A stretch of 5,803 bases of DNA from Actinomycetes bacterium. Lineage in GTDB: Bacteria; Actinomycetota; Actinomycetes; Propionibacteriales; Nocardioidaceae. Under the pieces are notes generated by a model, which saw nothing but the letters and a program-made list of their open reading frames with translations, searched no databases and was not told the DNA's origin. Position 1 is the first letter of the stretch. Each line of letters opens with the position of its first letter. The position numbers and the translations under genes were made by a program. The stretch spans positions 1-5,803 of the forward strand of contig JAEZKN010000375.1 in NCBI GenBank assembly GCA_023415395.1, in the 5' to 3' direction. Of this stretch, positions 4,837-5,803 are shown in pieces.

Positions 4837-5803
4837 ATGGTCGTCGTCATGTCCCCGGATGCCACGGACGAGGACGTCGCGCAGGTCGTCGCCCGGGTCG
4901 AGGGCGTCGGTGGGGAGGCGTTCGTCTCCAAGGGCGTCGTCCGCACGATCATCGGGCTGGTCGGGGACATCGACTCCTTCCACCACCTCAACCTGCGCAC
5001 GCTGCGCGGTGTCGCCGACGTGCACCGGATCTCCGATCCCTACAAGCTGGTCAGCCGCCAGCACCACCCCGACCGCTCGACGGTCTGGGTCGGCAGCGGC
5101 GACCACCGCGTGCCGATCGGCCCGGAGACGTTCACGTTCGTCGCCGGCCCGTGCGCGGTCGAGTCGGCCGAGCAGACGCTCGAGGCCGCCCACATGGCGC
5201 GCTCCGCCGGGGCGACGCTGCTGCGGGGCGGCGCCTTCAAGCCCCGCACCTCGCCCTACGCCTTCCAGGGGCTGGGCCTCGCCGGCCTGGAGATCCTCTG
5301 CGACGTCCGCGCCGCGACCGGGCTCCCGATCGTCACCGAGGTCGTCGACGCGCGCGACGTGCCCGTCGTCGCCGAGCACGCCGACATGCTCCAGGTCGGC
5401 ACCCGCAACATGGCCAACTTCGGCCTGCTCCAGGCCGTGGGCGAGGCCGGCAGGCCGGTGCTGCTCAAGCGCGGCATGACCGCGACCATCGAGGAGTGGC
5501 TGATGGCGGCGGAGTACGTCGCCCAGCGCGGCAACCTCGACATCGTGCTGTGCGAGCGCGGCATCCGTACCTTCGAGCCCGCGACCCGCAACACCCTCGA
5601 CATCTCGGCCGTCCCGGTCGTGCAGGCCTCCAGCCACCTGCCGGTGATCGTCGACCCCTCCCACGCGTCGGGCCGCAAGGACCTGGGGGTGCCGCTGTCC
5701 CGGGCAGCGATCGAGGTCGGTGACGACGTCGTCATCGTCGACGTGCACCCAGACCCAGAGACGGCGCTCTGCGACGGCCCTCAGGCGCTGCTCGGCGCCG
5801 AGC
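4837..5803 (+). CDS. aroF: 3-deoxy-7-phosphoheptulonate (DAHP) synthase, type I-beta with N-terminal regulatory domain (3' end outside window)
   Basis: The enzyme condenses phosphoenolpyruvate with erythrose 4-phosphate, the first step of the shikimate pathway to aromatic amino acids. 322 residues are visible and the frame runs off the window; the Thermotoga maritima homologue has 338, so perhaps 15-30 are missing. Residues 1-75 resemble the ferredoxin-like domain that mediates Tyr/Phe feedback in the Thermotoga enzyme (SKG, RTIIGLVGD, PYKLVSRQHHP). The barrel shows VAGPCAVES (102-110), LRGGAFKPRTSPYAFQGLG (129-147), VGTRNMANF (187-195), LLKRGM (209-214), LCERGIRTFE (238-247), TRNTLDISAVP (250-260) and VDPSHASGRKD (272-282). 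Metal ligands Cys106, His276 and Asp313 are present; the usual Glu is Asp302. ATG 4837 is chosen because it aligns with the Thermotoga N-terminus and sits six bases after a -10 box. ATG 4759 in the same frame would add 26 non-conserved residues. The symbol aroF is used loosely, as naming varies between genomes. Confidence 0.95.
   Translation, partial: MVVVMSPDATDEDVAQVVARVEGVGGEAFVSKGVVRTIIGLVGDIDSFHHLNLRTLRGVADVHRISDPYKLVSRQHHPDRSTVWVGSGDHRVPIGPETFTFVAGPCAVESAEQTLEAAHMARSAGATLLRGGAFKPRTSPYAFQGLGLAGLEILCDVRAATGLPIVTEVVDARDVPVVAEHADMLQVGTRNMANFGLLQAVGEAGRPVLLKRGMTATIEEWLMAAEYVAQRGNLDIVLCERGIRTFEPATRNTLDISAVPVVQASSHLPVIVDPSHASGRKDLGVPLSRAAIEVGDDVVIVDVHPDPETALCDGPQALLGAE

Noticed and set aside
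4493..5723. Two long plus-strand frames overlapping the DAHP synthase gene
   Set aside because: Both are Arg/Pro/Ser-rich frameshift shadows; the conserved DAHP synthase motifs are all in the third frame, starting at 4837.
4497..5748. Long upstream extension of the minus-strand membrane-protein frame, opposite the DAHP synthase gene
   Set aside because: It has no recognisable domain, runs antisense to a highly conserved enzyme, and the family N-terminus begins at the ATG at 4494.

Overview
The window is very GC-rich, with G or C in most third codon positions, GTG starts and almost no Shine-Dalgarno sequences. Its gene families (a PASTA-domain Ser/Thr kinase, a DUF7144-type membrane protein and an actinobacterial HTH_42 protein) point to a high-GC actinobacterium. 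The wording of the proteins resembles Nocardioides/Nocardioidaceae, but that is an impression and not a computed placement. Nothing suggests a mobile element, CRISPR array, tRNA or rRNA, and base and codon use look uniform throughout.

Layout. (1) 1-1224, plus strand: the C-terminal part of a membrane Ser/Thr kinase (end of the kinase domain, juxtamembrane linker, one transmembrane helix, four extracellular PASTA repeats); its start lies outside the window. (2) 1251-2105: complete endonuclease IV (nfo) with all nine zinc ligands, overlapping by GTGA with (3) 2102-2980: a ten-helix EamA-family exporter. (4) 3026-4096: a winged-helix HTH_42 protein of the AlkZ/YcaQ DNA glycosylase superfamily. 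(5) 4093-4494, minus strand: a four-helix DUF7144-like membrane protein that converges on gene 4; the two TAG stops share one CTAG. (6) 4495-4836: a 342-bp divergent intergenic region with operator-like palindromes and a large potential hairpin. (7) 4837 to the window end: a type I-beta DAHP synthase with an N-terminal regulatory domain, cut off shortly before its C-terminus.

How the genes may work together. nfo, the EamA exporter and the HTH_42 protein lie in the same direction within 2.9 kb. A glycosylase of the AlkZ/YcaQ group makes abasic sites, and endonuclease IV cleaves abasic sites. With an exporter between them, this could be a small module against DNA-alkylating or crosslinking damage; that is inference. 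The DAHP synthase commits carbon to the shikimate pathway. The kinase senses cell-wall fragments or envelope state through PASTA repeats.

The most notable non-coding signal is that all four genes with a visible upstream gap (nfo, HTH_42, DUF7144-like, DAHP synthase) have a -10-like nAnnnT hexamer exactly six bases before the start codon. This is the geometry of leaderless transcription, common in actinobacteria. The gene started by overlap (EamA) lacks it.
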